This document shows positions 24,425 through 36,249 of a stretch of 64,000 nucleotides of DNA, in pieces (positions within the stretch are counted from its first letter, which is position 1; the number at the start of each line of letters is the position of its first letter). The notes beneath the pieces were generated by a model. The model saw only the letters and a program-made list of their open reading frames with translations, had not been told where the DNA came from and did not search any database. The position numbers and the translations under genes were made by a program. Where the stretch lies: NCBI GenBank assembly GCA_028023455.1, contig JAQFVV010000180.1, forward strand, positions 248,001 to 312,000, given 5' to 3'. The DNA is from Epiperipatus broadwayi. Taxonomy: Eukaryota; Onychophora; Udeonychophora; Euonychophora; Peripatidae.

Positions 24425-25375
24425 TGAAAACAGTTAATTTAGAGAATCAGGTAATAAGCTATCATTTGGTGTAAAAATAAATATAAATAGGTGTATATTT
24501 CTGATGATAATTTTATTTGAAATAATTCTTTTACATAAATTGTATAATAAGTATGGCTGATTTTATTGCACCTAAGATATCCTAAAGGACAAAATCATCT
24601 GGAAGAAAGCTGTTGCCAGGTCAGCCTAGTAAAATTTTTGCATGCAAAGTACAAATGAGTGGAAAAGGAGTTCAAATTTATGTCACTTTTCCAACACATG
24701 CTCAGCACTATATAAGCAAATGTGTACAAGGTGCAGAACTTTTTTTTCTCTTGTTAGAACAAAACTTAATTTTGTTATTTTAAATTTATTAATTGTGCCA
24801 CTTGTCAATGGAAGGTTTAAAAAGAAATTCACCAGATGTTTGCCTTCCAGGACAGATTTGGACCTCTTGATCATCATCAGCCTAGAAGTGATTTGCCAAC
24901 AATAACCTAAATAACCATTTAATAGCTGGGGCTGATAAAATTCAAAAATTTTTGTCATCTGAAAAATTTTGTTTTAACCTGTAAATTATTTAAATTTATA
25001 ACTAAGAATTTATGTTTCTGTTAAAAACTACAGTATGATTAACATGTTATGATTAATTGGACCAAATTTTATTGAATTTCCTGCAAAATCTTTAATTAAT
25101 TTCACCTGTGAAATTGACGATGTAGCATAATAACTGTGATTGCTGATTTTAAAAAGAAGCTGAAACTGTGAGAAATATTAAAATGATGCAACGTCCCTTG
25201 CTTGTTTAATTCAAATCAAAAAGGAAATATAATCTCTTGAGAATTCTCCAACTTAATTACTATCTTAATGTATTATTTTAAGAGAATTTGAAGTGAACAA
25301 CATTATCAATACTTTAAAGTAAAAACACCATGACCTGAACAGATTTTGAGACTGTTGATATACATATATTGTTAT
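24425..25375. other. AT-rich stretch, no recognised gene
   Basis: Overlapping frames on both strands at 24642-24958 have no recognisable protein similarity. No repeat or RNA was recognised. Confidence 0.4.
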
Positions 25376-25379
25376 ACAT

Positions 25380-25800
25380 GCTAATGCTGAGTCTAGAACT
25401 CACTTCCAGCTAATGATTAACCTGGCTCGTAAGCTCTGGTAAGACTTTTCCAGCCATGTATTTAGCTTGCCTTGAGTCGAGTGCGGACGTAGCAGTTTCC
25501 AGTCATAGGTGGACTTGCCTCACTGCATGAACGTCACGATAATGAGAAAAGATATTACCCTTGCTAATGGCAGAGGATTTAATGGAGAACATGTTCAGTT
25601 GTTCAGGTAGACAGAAGTAATTGCTCTCTGCCTTGCCTCCAAAAAACTGAATATTTAATGGCAGCTCCCCTACCTTACTGGAAACATGCGAATTTGGTGT
25701 GCAAACCCCACTGAAGGATTTAATCCCTTTGGGTAGCAACTGGGTGATAGCCAATCAGGTAAAGAATCCGAAATAGTCCTCTTCTGAAGGCAGAGTCAGA
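25380..25800. other. GC-richer unassigned block
   Basis: The block stands out by base composition and low repetitiveness (for example tgagtcgagtgcggacgtag). It carries an 83-codon minus-strand frame at 25503-25754 with balanced amino acid use, but no recognised family and no clear splice sites. It may be a single-copy conserved segment or an old insertion. Confidence 0.3.
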
Positions 25801-25804
25801 TATG

Positions 25805-27255
25805 ACAGAGATTAATGATATAATTTTTATTTTGTTTCATCCATGAAATGATGCTTTTAAAATAGATAATAAATGAATTACTATAATGTGAATTTTAAAA
25901 ATTTTCATACATGAGAATTGAATTTATTTGAAGGAATTTATTGATATGAAATCTGATGGAACAAATAAAAATGTACACATCAACTTGGATAAAACTATTC
26001 ATAAAAATTCATATGTAATAATAATAATTATATGTATGGTTCGTTGTTTTCATTTTTTTAATATTATATAATAAATTTGCTAGTATGCCTTCTCATAAAC
26101 CTTGGGAAGATCAGGTAAATATTCAAACTAGAATGGTTGTGAAATGCTTTATAATAAAGATAGATTGGTTCTTTATTATTATAACTTTTAAATAAAAATA
26201 TATTGAGTTGTCCTATTGGTTACAAGGTTCCCTTGTTTTATATACCTTATATTTCATTGCCATATTTCCCATGGTATCACAGTCCATAAAAATGAATAAA
26301 TATTTTATTTATATAGTTAAAGCATACTTATGATAATAATACTAAGTTTAATGGATAATAGTCTTTCATGATTGCAGGTCAAGTAGAATGTTTTGTTTAA
26401 GATCTTAATTTTGTTATAAATGGGCCATGTAGATATTGTACTTATTTAGTGAATGATAAATGCATCCTAAATAAAGATTAATAAGACGATACCATTATAA
26501 CAGTTAAATACGAATATGGGGAAATATTTGGTGATTTGTAAAACATTGAGTAATCTTTTATTTTATTTATTAAATCTTGAGATAATAAGGACATATTAGA
26601 AATCCTACTACAGGCAATCTTCTTTATTGATTTGTGTATTTATATAAACAATTCTATCCATTACACATTGATGCATCTACCTGCAATATTTTATTTGTAA
26701 CAGGTTTTTATAAAGAAATTTACGTTGTACGAATGGATAGGAGTATTGATCTAATTATTTTATATACTTTATTTAGTCTATCTTATGCAATATATTTTGT
26801 TTAATAAATTATTTGATTATTGTTTTAAATAACATCTTTGCGTTTTACTCATCATCGTCACTTTCACATTAAATCTATTCACATTGTCATATTAGTATTA
26901 TAATTTTAGTAATAAAATTTCCGTTATACTACATTACAGTTTTATAAGTGAATATTATTTACATTAAAATTGTTTCAGACTCATTCGCACTATTGTTACA
27001 GCTCTGTTTATATACTAAAGTGTGTGTTGAATGTAATATCAAAATTCCCATTTGTATTCATTCATAACTTGAGAAACAATATTATCTTGATAGTTAAGAG
27101 TCTTATATATTATTTGAAGAGTATTAAAAATAATATGTAGGTAAATATTACTTTTAGGCTCATGATGTGATGCTAGCCATACATATCTTGTTTTTATTAT
27201 TAGTGACCAGAAATTTATTAGCTTATAATAGTAACCAATGCTACATGTGGCAGAT
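25805..27255. other. AT-rich stretch with no recognised feature
   Basis: Nothing coding, structural or repetitive stands out apart from short TAA-type runs near 26018. Confidence 0.45.
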
Positions 27256-27262
27256 ATTTTTG

Positions 27263-27330
27263 CTTATTGAACCCAGGATCCTTTAGTTTGTCACTGGATG
27301 ATGTCACTCTTAGTTCAAACTACATACAGT
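27263..27330 (-). repeat. tRNA-like remnant with Pol III B-box match
   Basis: On the minus strand GGTTCAATAAG (27273-27263) is close to the B box GGTTCRANYCC. It is preceded at tRNA-like distance by ACTAAGAGTGACATC. The order and wording (aaggatcctgggttcaa) resemble the second tRNA-like remnant near 51.5 kb. The A box is poor, so this is at best a decayed tRNA-derived SINE head. Confidence 0.3.
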
Positions 27331-27334
27331 CGAT

Positions 27335-28715
27335 TAAAAAGTAATAATGATCAAGAAATATAATCCACAAGATATTTACAAAGTAAAAATATCTGGCTTG
27401 ACCACATCATTATCATCCTAAATATTAATAGGGAAACAAAATCCGAGCTTTTATGGCATAATAAAATATCAATTTCTTCTTCTCCACTACAATTGATAGA
27501 TAAAAGCTATAAGAGAATGATATTAAGATAAATAAAGACGTTCATAAAAATATATTGAATTTCTATAATTAATAAAACTAACTATTAGAACCATGTATAT
27601 AAAATAAACAAAAATGTAACACAGTTGCTTTTTTTGTAGTTGTTGTTATTCGCCTAAAGATTGTAAATCAATTGAAGTTATAAGACTATTTTAAAAATAA
27701 AAATATTCGGAAAAGATATCCTAAAAAATTTATATTTTAGATTTCTAATTTTTTTTTCATAATATCTAAAAATAATATCCTTTTAAAGTCAATAAAACAA
27801 ATGTCAACCTTTCTATATTTCTGATCATAACTTACTGTATAAAGGTTAATACAGTATTAGAATTATTAGTTCTTTACTTAACCATTAGAGGGAAGAACTG
27901 CCTTAGTCACCTCTCTTTGAGAGGAGGAAATAAACGATCATAACATTATGTTAATGGCAATAGAAAACAAACAAATCAAATAATCATAAGTTGAATTAAA
28001 AAAATTATGTGAGTTTTGGAAAGGGAATTCTATATTTAAGAAAATTTATTAATATGAAAGTGAGAAAATTATTAAGTCTAGAGAAAAAGTAAAAGAAAAA
28101 AAAGTAAGAAAGCTAATAAGAGAGAGCAGAAACTTTTGCAGATAAAAATTTAAATTATAAAAAAGAAGATAAAGAAAGCTCAGATAAGAGAAACATAAAA
28201 AGAAAATTAAATATCTTCATATAAAAGAATTTAAGAAAATAAAAAAAAAAAGTTTAAACTTAGCGAGAATAATAAAAATGCAAATGATAAAAAAATTCAA
28301 ATTGCAGAAGAACAAAAGTTAATATATTTTAAAAAGTCAGGTGAGACATTAAAATGAACTGAGTGATTTTAGTATTAAGGTAAAGGTTTCACATTGTTTT
28401 AGACTCGACTGCAACAAAATTAAGGTGAATTTTTAAAAAGAAAGAATGTAGAAATTTGGATATAGACCAATAATAATAGCATCAATTATGAGAAGAAAAC
28501 ACTCTAAACAATTAAAGAGATTTAAAACTTATTAGTAAACAATTAAAGAGATTTTTTTTTTTAATCAACAATGAAGGTTATTTGTACTGAAAAGGGAAAT
28601 TGTCTTTTAGAAAAATTATATGTAATTACATATTTGTTAGTGTCGGTATAAAATATAATTCCTTTGTTTTTCATCCCTGTCTTTCAATTAAGTAGTTGAT
28701 CTAAATAAAAGTTAC
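27335..28715. other. AT-rich and purine-rich stretch
   Basis: About 28010-28560 is unusually A/G-rich on the plus strand (repeated aaaagaaaa and agagaaa themes). No gene is recognised. Confidence 0.45.
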
Positions 28716-28719
28716 TCAA

Positions 28720-28820
28720 CTCCTCATTGACAAAGACCATATACCAGAAACTAGTCTGCAGATGTAAATATTAGATCACTACCATCTGGCATCCACTGAC
28801 GACTACTCAAGCTTAAAATA
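28720..28820 (+). mobile_element. Foldback family copy H, right-arm fragment, diverged
   Basis: It shares ctcctca, cagaaactagtctg and catctggcatccactgac with the right arms of the intact copies, in the same order. The hammerhead core is lost (CTGATGA has become TTGACAA), although GAAACTAGTC is kept. No left arm is seen nearby. Confidence 0.6.
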
Positions 28821-28824
28821 AATG

Positions 28825-29520
28825 ACTCTAAACTAGAGTCAAGACAAAATAAAAGGAAACTATAGTTAATGTAAGCTAAATTCTCTAAAAAATTATTAGC
28901 TTATTGCCAGATTTATATAAATACACAAGCCATTAGAAATGGAATCAAAACCTTAAGATTTTGTAAATTTCAGGTTACTAGTTTGATAATATAAAGGAGT
29001 TAAAGGTGGGTTCTTAGTGCATTATTTCCAGGATAAACTAGAATCTATTCTGGAGTTGTAAATATAATAACCCTACCATTTATAAAAAAATATATATAGA
29101 ATAATTCATGCTTTTTTAAAAAAAATCATATTACTTTGGATTGATCCTATTTTTTTTTAATCTCATATAATCATTATCAAGGATCATGCAACACTTTTTC
29201 TGATAAGGAGTATGAAAATGCAACAACATAGAAATGGTAATTGAAAATAAAATAAATATATTTAAAAGCACGTGCAGCTCTCTATTCTGTTGCTTGGAAT
29301 AATCAGTGATTACAAGATGTATTTCGTTTACATTTCCATCCTCAGAAAATTTTTTGCTTAGTAGTAAGGATTTGGATTTCAAAACTGAAAGTAAAATCTA
29401 TTCTTATTTTATCAGTTAATGTGTAAATTAAAGAATCAAATAATAAGTTATTTAATATATTAATAATCAACAATATATCCCTTGAGATTTTCTTCTAACG
29501 AAGTAATTTGCTTTATTTAC
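28825..29520. other. AT-rich spacer
   Basis: An 83-codon minus-strand frame (29131-29382) has no recognised similarity. No other feature is seen. Confidence 0.4.
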
Positions 29521-29526
29521 TACATT

Positions 29527-29645
29527 CTAGTGCCGTCTCCTGGAAGCTTGAGCAATCATTAATGGCAATATCATAGTTAATTCTCCAGATTAGGTTCTGC
29601 ACAGTGGTCTTCATCAATGATGAACATTGAAATTGCATCCTTTAT
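29527..29645 (-). mobile_element. Foldback family copy I, strongly diverged left-arm fragment
   Basis: The sequence ctagtgccgtctcctggaag, followed by cttgagcaatcattaatgg, then ctccagattaggttctgcac and cttcatcaatgatga, follows the left-arm order of the family with many substitutions. On the minus strand a decayed hammerhead layout remains (TTGATGA, then GAAC, then CTAATCTGGAGA). Confidence 0.5.
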
Positions 29646-29649
29646 CAAC

Positions 29650-30360
29650 TACTATGCTTTTCTATTATCCAGCGTAATAATCTAAGAATCAAATACTCTT
29701 AAGATTTTGAAGAAGCTCATTGTTTAAAAACTAGTTTTAAGATCGGGTATAACATTACTGTCTAATATACATTGCTTTCTCAGATTTTCAATACATGACA
29801 GTGAAGTAAAAACAATAAAATAAATTACTGCTTCTCAAGCAGAGAAGCTATTGTGCTTTGTTTGGTATATTTGATCTTTGTCAAAGTCAAAAGCGCTTAC
29901 AATCAGCATAAAACTAAAATATACAACTGCAGGCTTATGTAGTTGCCTTATAATTAAATTGGGTTGGAGTGAAGAAAATTGTATGAAAAATGGAAACGAA
30001 AATGAAGGAAATGAAAGTGCTATTAAAGATTAATTTTTTATTGTTTAATGAAAAAAAATTAAAAATTACTTTTAATAAAACGGAATAAGAAAGAAGAAGA
30101 AATATTTCAATTCTAAGTAGGAGGGAGATGGGTTTATTGTGATGTATAATAATTTCAGAAAAGCGATTTACTTGGTTGACACAATGTCTGGATTTTATGA
30201 CAATGCATAAAAACTTCTACTTTATTTATAAAAAAAGCAATTATATATTAGATCATTATCATGACAGAAAACACAGACATTGTTTAAATAAATAAAATAA
30301 TATACTTTGTTTAATATACATTTACGATATTAATATTCTACTCTTAGTAACAAATTAAAC
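29650..30360. other. AT-rich spacer
   Basis: No gene or repeat was recognised. Confidence 0.45.
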
Positions 30361-30476
30361 ACATATGTATTATTTATAAATAGTTTAAACATTTGATATA
30401 GTAATGCCACCCAATGCAAGGCTTAATAATTAATGGATGCTAGAATGTTTGTGCATAAAATCTCTATCACCTACTC

Positions 30477-30535
30477 ATCCAATATCCTGAAACTAGTTTC
30501 TAGCTTGTGGCTTTCATCAGTATAGAGCCTTGGAT
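30477..30535 (-). ncRNA. Partly decayed hammerhead ribozyme, copy C left arm
   Basis: The minus strand keeps CUGAUGA (30520-30514), loop CACAA, GAAA (30500-30497), and the outer stem I pair AUCCAA/UUGGAU. The cleavage triplet is GUU, which is still a permitted NUH. Inner stem I (UCUAUA against UCAGGA) is mostly unpaired, so activity is doubtful. The right arm of the same copy (near 31197) has UUAAUGA in place of CUGAUGA and is dead. Confidence 0.55.
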
Positions 30536-30728
30536 CTGAGATCACATCACCTAAATCTTAGGATCAAATACAACTCTCCAATAGCCACTTTTTATTAAAT
30601 CTATGAGCCCAAGATGAAAACACAACAATGTTTTTAATTCAAGCTTTTTACTTGTATAGTCAGTTCAGTATCTATACATTTGGTTTTTTAAAAAACCACA
30701 ACTCCATTATCCTATGGTCAGGATTGGT

Positions 30729-31009
30729 ATAAAAACACTAAAATATCATATGATCACTATTTCCAATGATTACACAAACTGGTTTAAACATTAGCAAACT
30801 CTCCATACAATAGTCTCACCCAATGCAAGATAATCTGGGGATATTAAATGATCAAGCAATAGATAGGGATTTTTGTAAAAACCTCCTTGCATCCATTGAT
30901 TATTAAAGTTTGCCATGGCAGGTACTACTACATGGAGACTTAGCTACTATTTAAACAGCTTGTATAAGCATAGAAAATGGTGTTCACATGATATTTTAGT
31001 GGTTTTATA
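30729..31009. mobile_element. Foldback family copy D, compact and nested inside copy C
   Basis: The left end TATAAAAACACTAAAATATC (30729 on) mirrors the right end GATATTTTAGTGGTTTTATA (about 30990-31009). The arms continue inward through caaactctccatacaatagt opposite ggtactactacatggagac. The interior, including the ribozyme region, is deleted. This copy defines the outer termini of the family most clearly and lies within the central region of copy C. Confidence 0.7.
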
Positions 31010-31752
31010 TTAATCCTGATAATAGGATGATACTGATATCTATATGACTATACAAGTGAATGAGCTGGCATTGAAAATTATTGTTATGTTTTCATCTTAT
31101 AGCTTTACAGTTAACTAAATAGATAAAAGATGATTGTAAGATGGTTGCATTAAATTCTAAGATATAGGTGCAATGCTCTCAGATCCAAGTTTTCTCATTA
31201 ATGAAAACCACAAGCTAGAAACTAGTCTGGGATAGGGATTTTATGCACAAACTCCCTTGCATCCATGCAGCTTATTTTCTCCACAAGTTAAGTTAAAGTT
31301 TATATATTTTTTGCGAATATTATTTAGAGATTTTAACTGTTACAAAAATTGTTTTCTTACTGTGAGAAGGTGGAGAGAAAGTTGGGGGCAAGAGAAATAT
31401 ATTTAATGGGATTTTTAAAGATTGGGATTAATATTGATAATGTTTAGAAAGTGTTTTGTTATGCCATTTTAAATATAAAAGTAAAAATACTTTTTGTTGT
31501 GTGTGTGTGTTACTGTAAGAAGGCTTTATAACTATATTGTATATAAGATTAGTTGGTTTTTAGTAAATTTGCTACTAAATAACTTTTTAATTTAAAAAAG
31601 AAAGTGATTTATTTGGAAAGAAGATAATGTTTTGAGCCTAAAGTTGAGAAACGAATGTTTATCGATCGCCATAAAAAAAAAAAGTAAAGTTTTTTTCATT
31701 TTGTATAAAAGGCGTTGAAAAATAGTAGAGGAAGCACAAAATTAATTATTGA

Positions 31753-32740
31753 GTAGGAGACTTGAAAAATAAGGAATATGGATTGTGTTTGTATCCCACA
31801 ATCATATATGATGGTCAGAAAGAAATTAAGCATGCTGTGGTAGAGTGTACCATATGTTATAAGGTTTATTATTTGAAATGCTTAAATAAGACTAGGAAGG
31901 ATGTAACAGGTTTATGGTTGTGTAGACAATGTGTAAATATGATAAAAGATGTAAAAAAGTGGTTTATAAATGTAGATAGTTTAAAGAGAAAGGAGAAATG
32001 GAGACAATGTAGTTGAGGAAGATAGGATAGAATATGTTTTTAGTGGAGTGACAAGAGATATAAATGAAAAATAAGTAATAGAATGGAGATGGTTATCCAA
32101 AGAATAAGTAAGATATCAGAATTGGTAAAGGATGTAGAAGCAAAATTAAAATTGTTAGAGACAAAATGAGATAAAGGAATTATTGAGTAGGAATGATAAG
32201 GAAGAAGTAGATAATGAAGTTCAGAAGGTGAAAGACAAGGTTAGGGATGAAGTAAGAAAAATAAACTATGAGACAGTATTAATAGGAGGTTCACTAATTA
32301 GAGAATGTGGAGATGTAATTTCAAGGGAAAATAGAAACAGATATGCAAAAATATGTCTGCCTGGAGCTAAAATTAGTGATGTTATGATAAAGTAAAGAAA
32401 CAAGGTATTAGATATATGTATGCTATGGTAGGGACAAATAATTTGTCAGAGCCATTGGGAAGAGTAATGGATGAGTACATAGAATTGATTAGGAATTTGA
32501 GTAAGATTAAAAGAAGAGTAGGAATAGTTGAATTATTACCAAGATTTGACAATAGGTATATGTTATATAGGACATGTTCTATAAATAAAAGATTAAAAAA
32601 AATATGTGAAAAAAATGATGTTATGTTTGTGGATGTGTGGTATTTTTTTATTAGTAAGAAGGAGTTTTAAAATAAAGATGGAATGCACTTAGCAAAAAAA
32701 GAAAGTGAAGTTTTAGGGAGTTTGATTTATCAAGAATATA
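31753..32740 (+). pseudogene. LINE ORF1 remnant: PHD-type finger and SGNH esterase domain
   Basis: The first frame has VECTICYKVYYLKC and GLWLCRQC. It keeps the later cysteines of a PHD finger and the Trp before the last pair, but Leu replaces the usual His and the first Cys pair is incomplete. After stops, frames at 32183-32395 and 32416-32670 carry LIGGSLIREC (block I with the Ser), MVGTNNL (the GTNNL block) and, beyond one more stop, NKDGMHLAKKE (the Asp/His block). These are the signatures of the esterase domain found in CR1-group ORF1 proteins, thought to aid RNP or membrane interactions. The Lys/Glu-rich linker around 32090-32270 suits the usual coiled coil. It is not functional as it stands. 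Confidence 0.65.
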
Positions 32741-32959
32741 GTTCGGGAAACTTATAAAGAAGTGCGGGTTTTAAATTGCAGCATTATCAGAAAAAAGAAG
32801 AATGGGTAGGATGTAAAAAAATAAACAAAGGGTAGCTGATTTAGATATAAATGTAGATGTGGAAAGGGAATGGGTCTGTAAAATTAATGGCAAGTTATTT
32901 ATAAATCTAATGGAAAAGAAAGAGCCAAAAGAATTTATAAAAGAATAAATAGGAAAGAA

Positions 32960-35900
32960 GAAATTGTTAAAATTGGATATTTGAATATGCAAGATGGTAG
33001 GAGACAAGTAAAGTGGCTGGAATTAAACAAAGCAGCTAAAAATGAAGAGCTTGGGACACAAGCAATAGTGGAAACACATCTAAGAGAAGAATAACCTATA
33101 CTGAAAGACTTGGTATGACAGGATATAAAGAGAAAAGAAAAAAGAGATGGTAATATAGAAGTTTATGTCAAAAAAATATATCAATACTGTTAAATGACAA
33201 GAACATTTGTGGTTTGAGAAGACAGGATTGGATGGTGGGATAGTGTATATAGCCACTGGAAATAGTCAAACTATAATGGAGTGGAGCAGTAGCATATATG
33301 AATGCCATGAATGCCTAGTTAAGGATATACAGAGTTTCAATAAAAAGGAGAAGAGAATAATGGTTATAGGGGATATGAATGGGCATATTAAAGAAATTGA
33401 TACAGATAACAAGAGTGAACAGCTTTTGAAGAATTTTTGTCAGAGAATAAATTTGAGTATTATAAATTTATCAAATATTTATGAGGGACAATACTCATAG
33501 TCTAGAAATAACATATTTCACACAATAGATTGTGTATTAGTAGAGAAAGATGGAATAAATAAAGTACAGAAAATTAAAGTGTTTGATAATAAAGAGAGGG
33601 TGTAATAGTGATCATAATTTTTTTATAACAGAAATGGTTAGTAATGTGATGGATAATAATAATAAAAGTAGAAATCATAGTGAAAAATGTGGATGGAGAA
33701 CAAATTATAAGAATAAATTAGATGAATATAAAACAAAAATTGAAGAAACCATGGAAGTGTTGGTTGGGGATGAATATAAGGACTGGTGTAGAAAAAGTGG
33801 CAAATAGGGTTTTAGGTGAGAATATTCAGAAGAATAAAACAGAAAAGTGAGAGTTAGTAAAAGTGTAAAAGAGAGGAGGAAAGCATGCAGAGAATATAGG
33901 TGTGCTATTAAAAGCAAAGAAAGTGAAAAAGATATTAATATTAACTGGGAAAAGTATTTAAAAAAAGAAGTTGGCTAAAATAGATAAATTATATAAAGAG
34001 AATAAAACTAAATAGTAAATTGTTGGAGGATATTAATAAAAGTGGAAGAGATGGGAGCAAAAATTTTTGGAAATATATTAAAAGAAGGAATGTAGGGGAG
34101 AGAGAAATAATATTACTAGATGATGAGGGAATAGAGTGTAGCTCTAGAGAAGAATTAGACAATTTTAAATAAGTATGTAATGGATATAAAAAAGATGTTA
34201 GATGCAAATGACAGACTGATAACAAATATAAAAGCATATAGTAATGGAAAGTCAGGGAAAATATTGAAAAGTGAAAAGGTAAGAGATTTATATGGATGGT
34301 CAGCAGAGATAGTAATGAATTTAGTACAGAGGGCAAAATTAAACCTACTTTCATGTTTTAATTAGATTGCACAAAAGTTTTTCCAGATAGTTGGAGTAAT
34401 ACAAGATAAAGACTACTATTTAAAGGATCATAGAAAGTTAAACAATTTTAGATTAATAGTGTTAACATCAGTGTTATATAAAGTTTTCATATATATGGTG
34501 GCTGAAAGAGTCACAAATTGGATGGAAGAAAATAATATAGTGGGAGAAATGCAAGAAGGTTTTCAATTTGGAAAGGGGTATAGGAGATAGTTTATTTGTA
34601 GTTACACAACTTATAATATGAACAGAAATACAGGTAGACAGTTATATATGGTTTTTATAGACACAGAGAAGGCATATGATGTAGTAAATAGAAATGGATT
34701 ATGGATAAGTTTATCAAATTTAGGAATGGATGGGGCTTTAGTGGATCTTATTAAGAGATTGTATGAAAATAATTATTATGTGTATCAATTACAGAACATA
34801 GAAACAGTTAAAGTTAAAAATGGAGCGGAATTAAGGCAAGAATACCCTATATCATCTATTTTGTTTTTGTTGTATTTCAGAGAAATGGAGAGAGCAATAG
34901 AAAGAATAGGAAGAGGTGTAGAGAGATACCATTAATAAATGGCAAAGAAGTTTATACATTATCAGGTCTTTTATATGCAGATGATGTCTTCTTGTGCACA
35001 GAAAGTAGGGAAGATATGGAAATTATGCTGAAGACATGAGCAAGGGTGGGTAAAGTGATGTGGACTAAATTTGATGAAGAAAAATCAAATGTAATGGTGA
35101 TTAATATTGGGGAAAGAGAGCAAAAAAGAGAAAAGGGACTGTTAAAGAAATTAACAATGTTTTCATATAATAAATATGATGTAACTAGTATTGTATGGAA
35201 GAGAGTGGCAGTAGCAGGGTTAACATATGATAACAATGCATTCTGTGTTAGTAAAGAGGTGCTAGATTACTTGGAAAAAGTGCAAAGAGAAGTATGAAGA
35301 CATGTTTTAGTTGTAGATGTGTGGACAACAAAGGATGCAATTCAAGGGAAAATGGGATGATCATGTTTTTATATAAAAGATGCAAAAAGCAAAATGGAAC
35401 TGTTTGGTAGATTGCAATTTATGAATAAGAGAATAGCCAAAATCATATTTAATTGGGTTATGAGTAAAGGGCAGGTAACAAGATGGATGAGAAAGATACT
35501 ACATTATGCAGAAGATTTGGATAAAGAATTTATGTCAGCATACTTATACAAAAGGTGGGATGATTGTATTAGGAGAATTGTTGCATATTATAGGGGCAAG
35601 GAATGGGATAAAGGAATAAATGCATTAATAAAGAATAGGGAGCTGGAGAAATGGAGAACTAGTATGGAAAGTAAAAAGAGTTGAAATATATATAGAAATA
35701 AACAGAATATTGGGTGCAAGTTAAGTTATGATAATAGGAAAGAAAATGGTTTAATGTTTAAGGCTTGAACATGATCTTTAACAACAAGAAAATATACACA
35801 TAAATGGAAATGTGTGAGTGATTTAGTGTACAAGTTGTGTAAGGAAGGCATAGAAAATATTAGGCATCTGTTAATTCAATGTAAATTCCTGGAAGCAGAA

Positions 35901-36083
35901 AGGATAAAAATAATGAAGTTGAGGAAGAATAAATATAAACAAAATGATTATACAGAAAATGAGTTCTTGGTTTTTATGTTGGGTTTGGGAAAAGATAAAG
36001 ATTTAGATGGTCATGGAGTTAACAAAGATTATGTTGTGGAAATGGGATGGAGCAGGATAGAAAAGAATATGGAAAAAACTTAG
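32960..36083 (+). pseudogene. LINE ORF2 remnant: endonuclease, reverse transcriptase, Cys/His knuckle
   Basis: The endonuclease starts near 32962 (KIGYLNMQDGRR), with IVETHLREE for the catalytic Glu, IMVIGDMNGHIKE, TIDCVL and NSDHNFF across several frames. The reverse transcriptase shows LNNFRLIVLTSVLYK, motif A VFIDTEKAYDVV (34648 on), a damaged motif B (LRQEYPISSILFLLYF, Gly lost) and motif C LLYADDVFLC near 34975. The C-terminus has VCDLVYKLCKEGIENIRHLL followed by a further Cys, a knuckle typical of many LINE RTs. Stops and frameshifts separate these pieces, so it cannot make an active enzyme. Confidence 0.75.
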
Positions 36084-36174
36084 GGTGGGGAATGAAAATG
36101 GAAGGTAAAGTGGCTAACAGGTTTCTATGGGCACAGTGGTTGAGAGATTCCTGACTCTGAAAAAGAAGTTACAA

Positions 36175-36245
36175 TGCATCACATGGCATAATCTTTAAAC
36201 AGCTGTGTAAGCATAGGAAATGGTATTCATATGATATAGTTTAAT
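36175..36245. mobile_element. Right outer end of foldback copy C beyond the LINE
   Basis: The sequence tgcatcacatgg then taaacagctgtgtaagcata and ggaaatggtattcatatgat aligns in order with the right end of copy D (ctacatggagac, taaacagcttgtataagcat, gaaaatggtgttcacatgat). Part of the arm between is missing. Confidence 0.6.
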
Positions 36246-36249
36246 GAAT

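Larger units (their letters stand above)
30365..31262. mobile_element. Foldback family copy C (outer), interrupted by copy D and a LINE
   Basis: The left arm (about 30400-30640) has taatgccacccaatgcaagg, atctctatcacctactcatcc and tagcttgtggctttcatcag. The matching right arm begins after 31025 (gttttcatcttatagc opposite gatgaaaacacaac) and includes gatataggtgcaatgctctc and gaaactagtctggg, breaking off at cttgcatccat (31257-31266). Copy D sits in the centre. The expected outer end reappears beyond the CR1-like LINE at about 36181-36240 (taaacagctgtgtaagcata). Confidence 0.7.
31267..36174 (+). mobile_element. CR1-like LINE (PHD plus esterase ORF1, endonuclease-RT ORF2), broken
   Basis: In order on the plus strand: an AT-rich leader with a (TG)n run (about 31497-31512); a PHD-like zinc finger; a GDSL/SGNH-esterase-like segment; an apurinic-type endonuclease; a reverse transcriptase; and a C-terminal Cys/His knuckle. 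This order matches the two-ORF design of CR1-group LINEs. Frameshifts and stops break both ORFs many times. Both ends abut foldback sequence. A possible short duplication of TGCATC occurs at 31258-31263 and about 36175-36180, which would be the target site. Confidence 0.75.

Noticed and set aside
24642-24958. Overlapping 87- and 91-codon frames on opposite strands
   Set aside because: Neither has recognisable similarity or convincing composition, and opposite-strand overlap is expected by chance.
28010-28560. Purine-rich tract as a Lys/Arg-rich coding exon
   Set aside because: Stops occur in all frames at short intervals and the A/G bias is continuous without codon periodicity.
33705-34354. 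Minus-strand Leu/Ser-rich frames that look like membrane proteins
   Set aside because: They are complements of the Lys/Glu-rich CR1-like ORF2 remnant on the plus strand.
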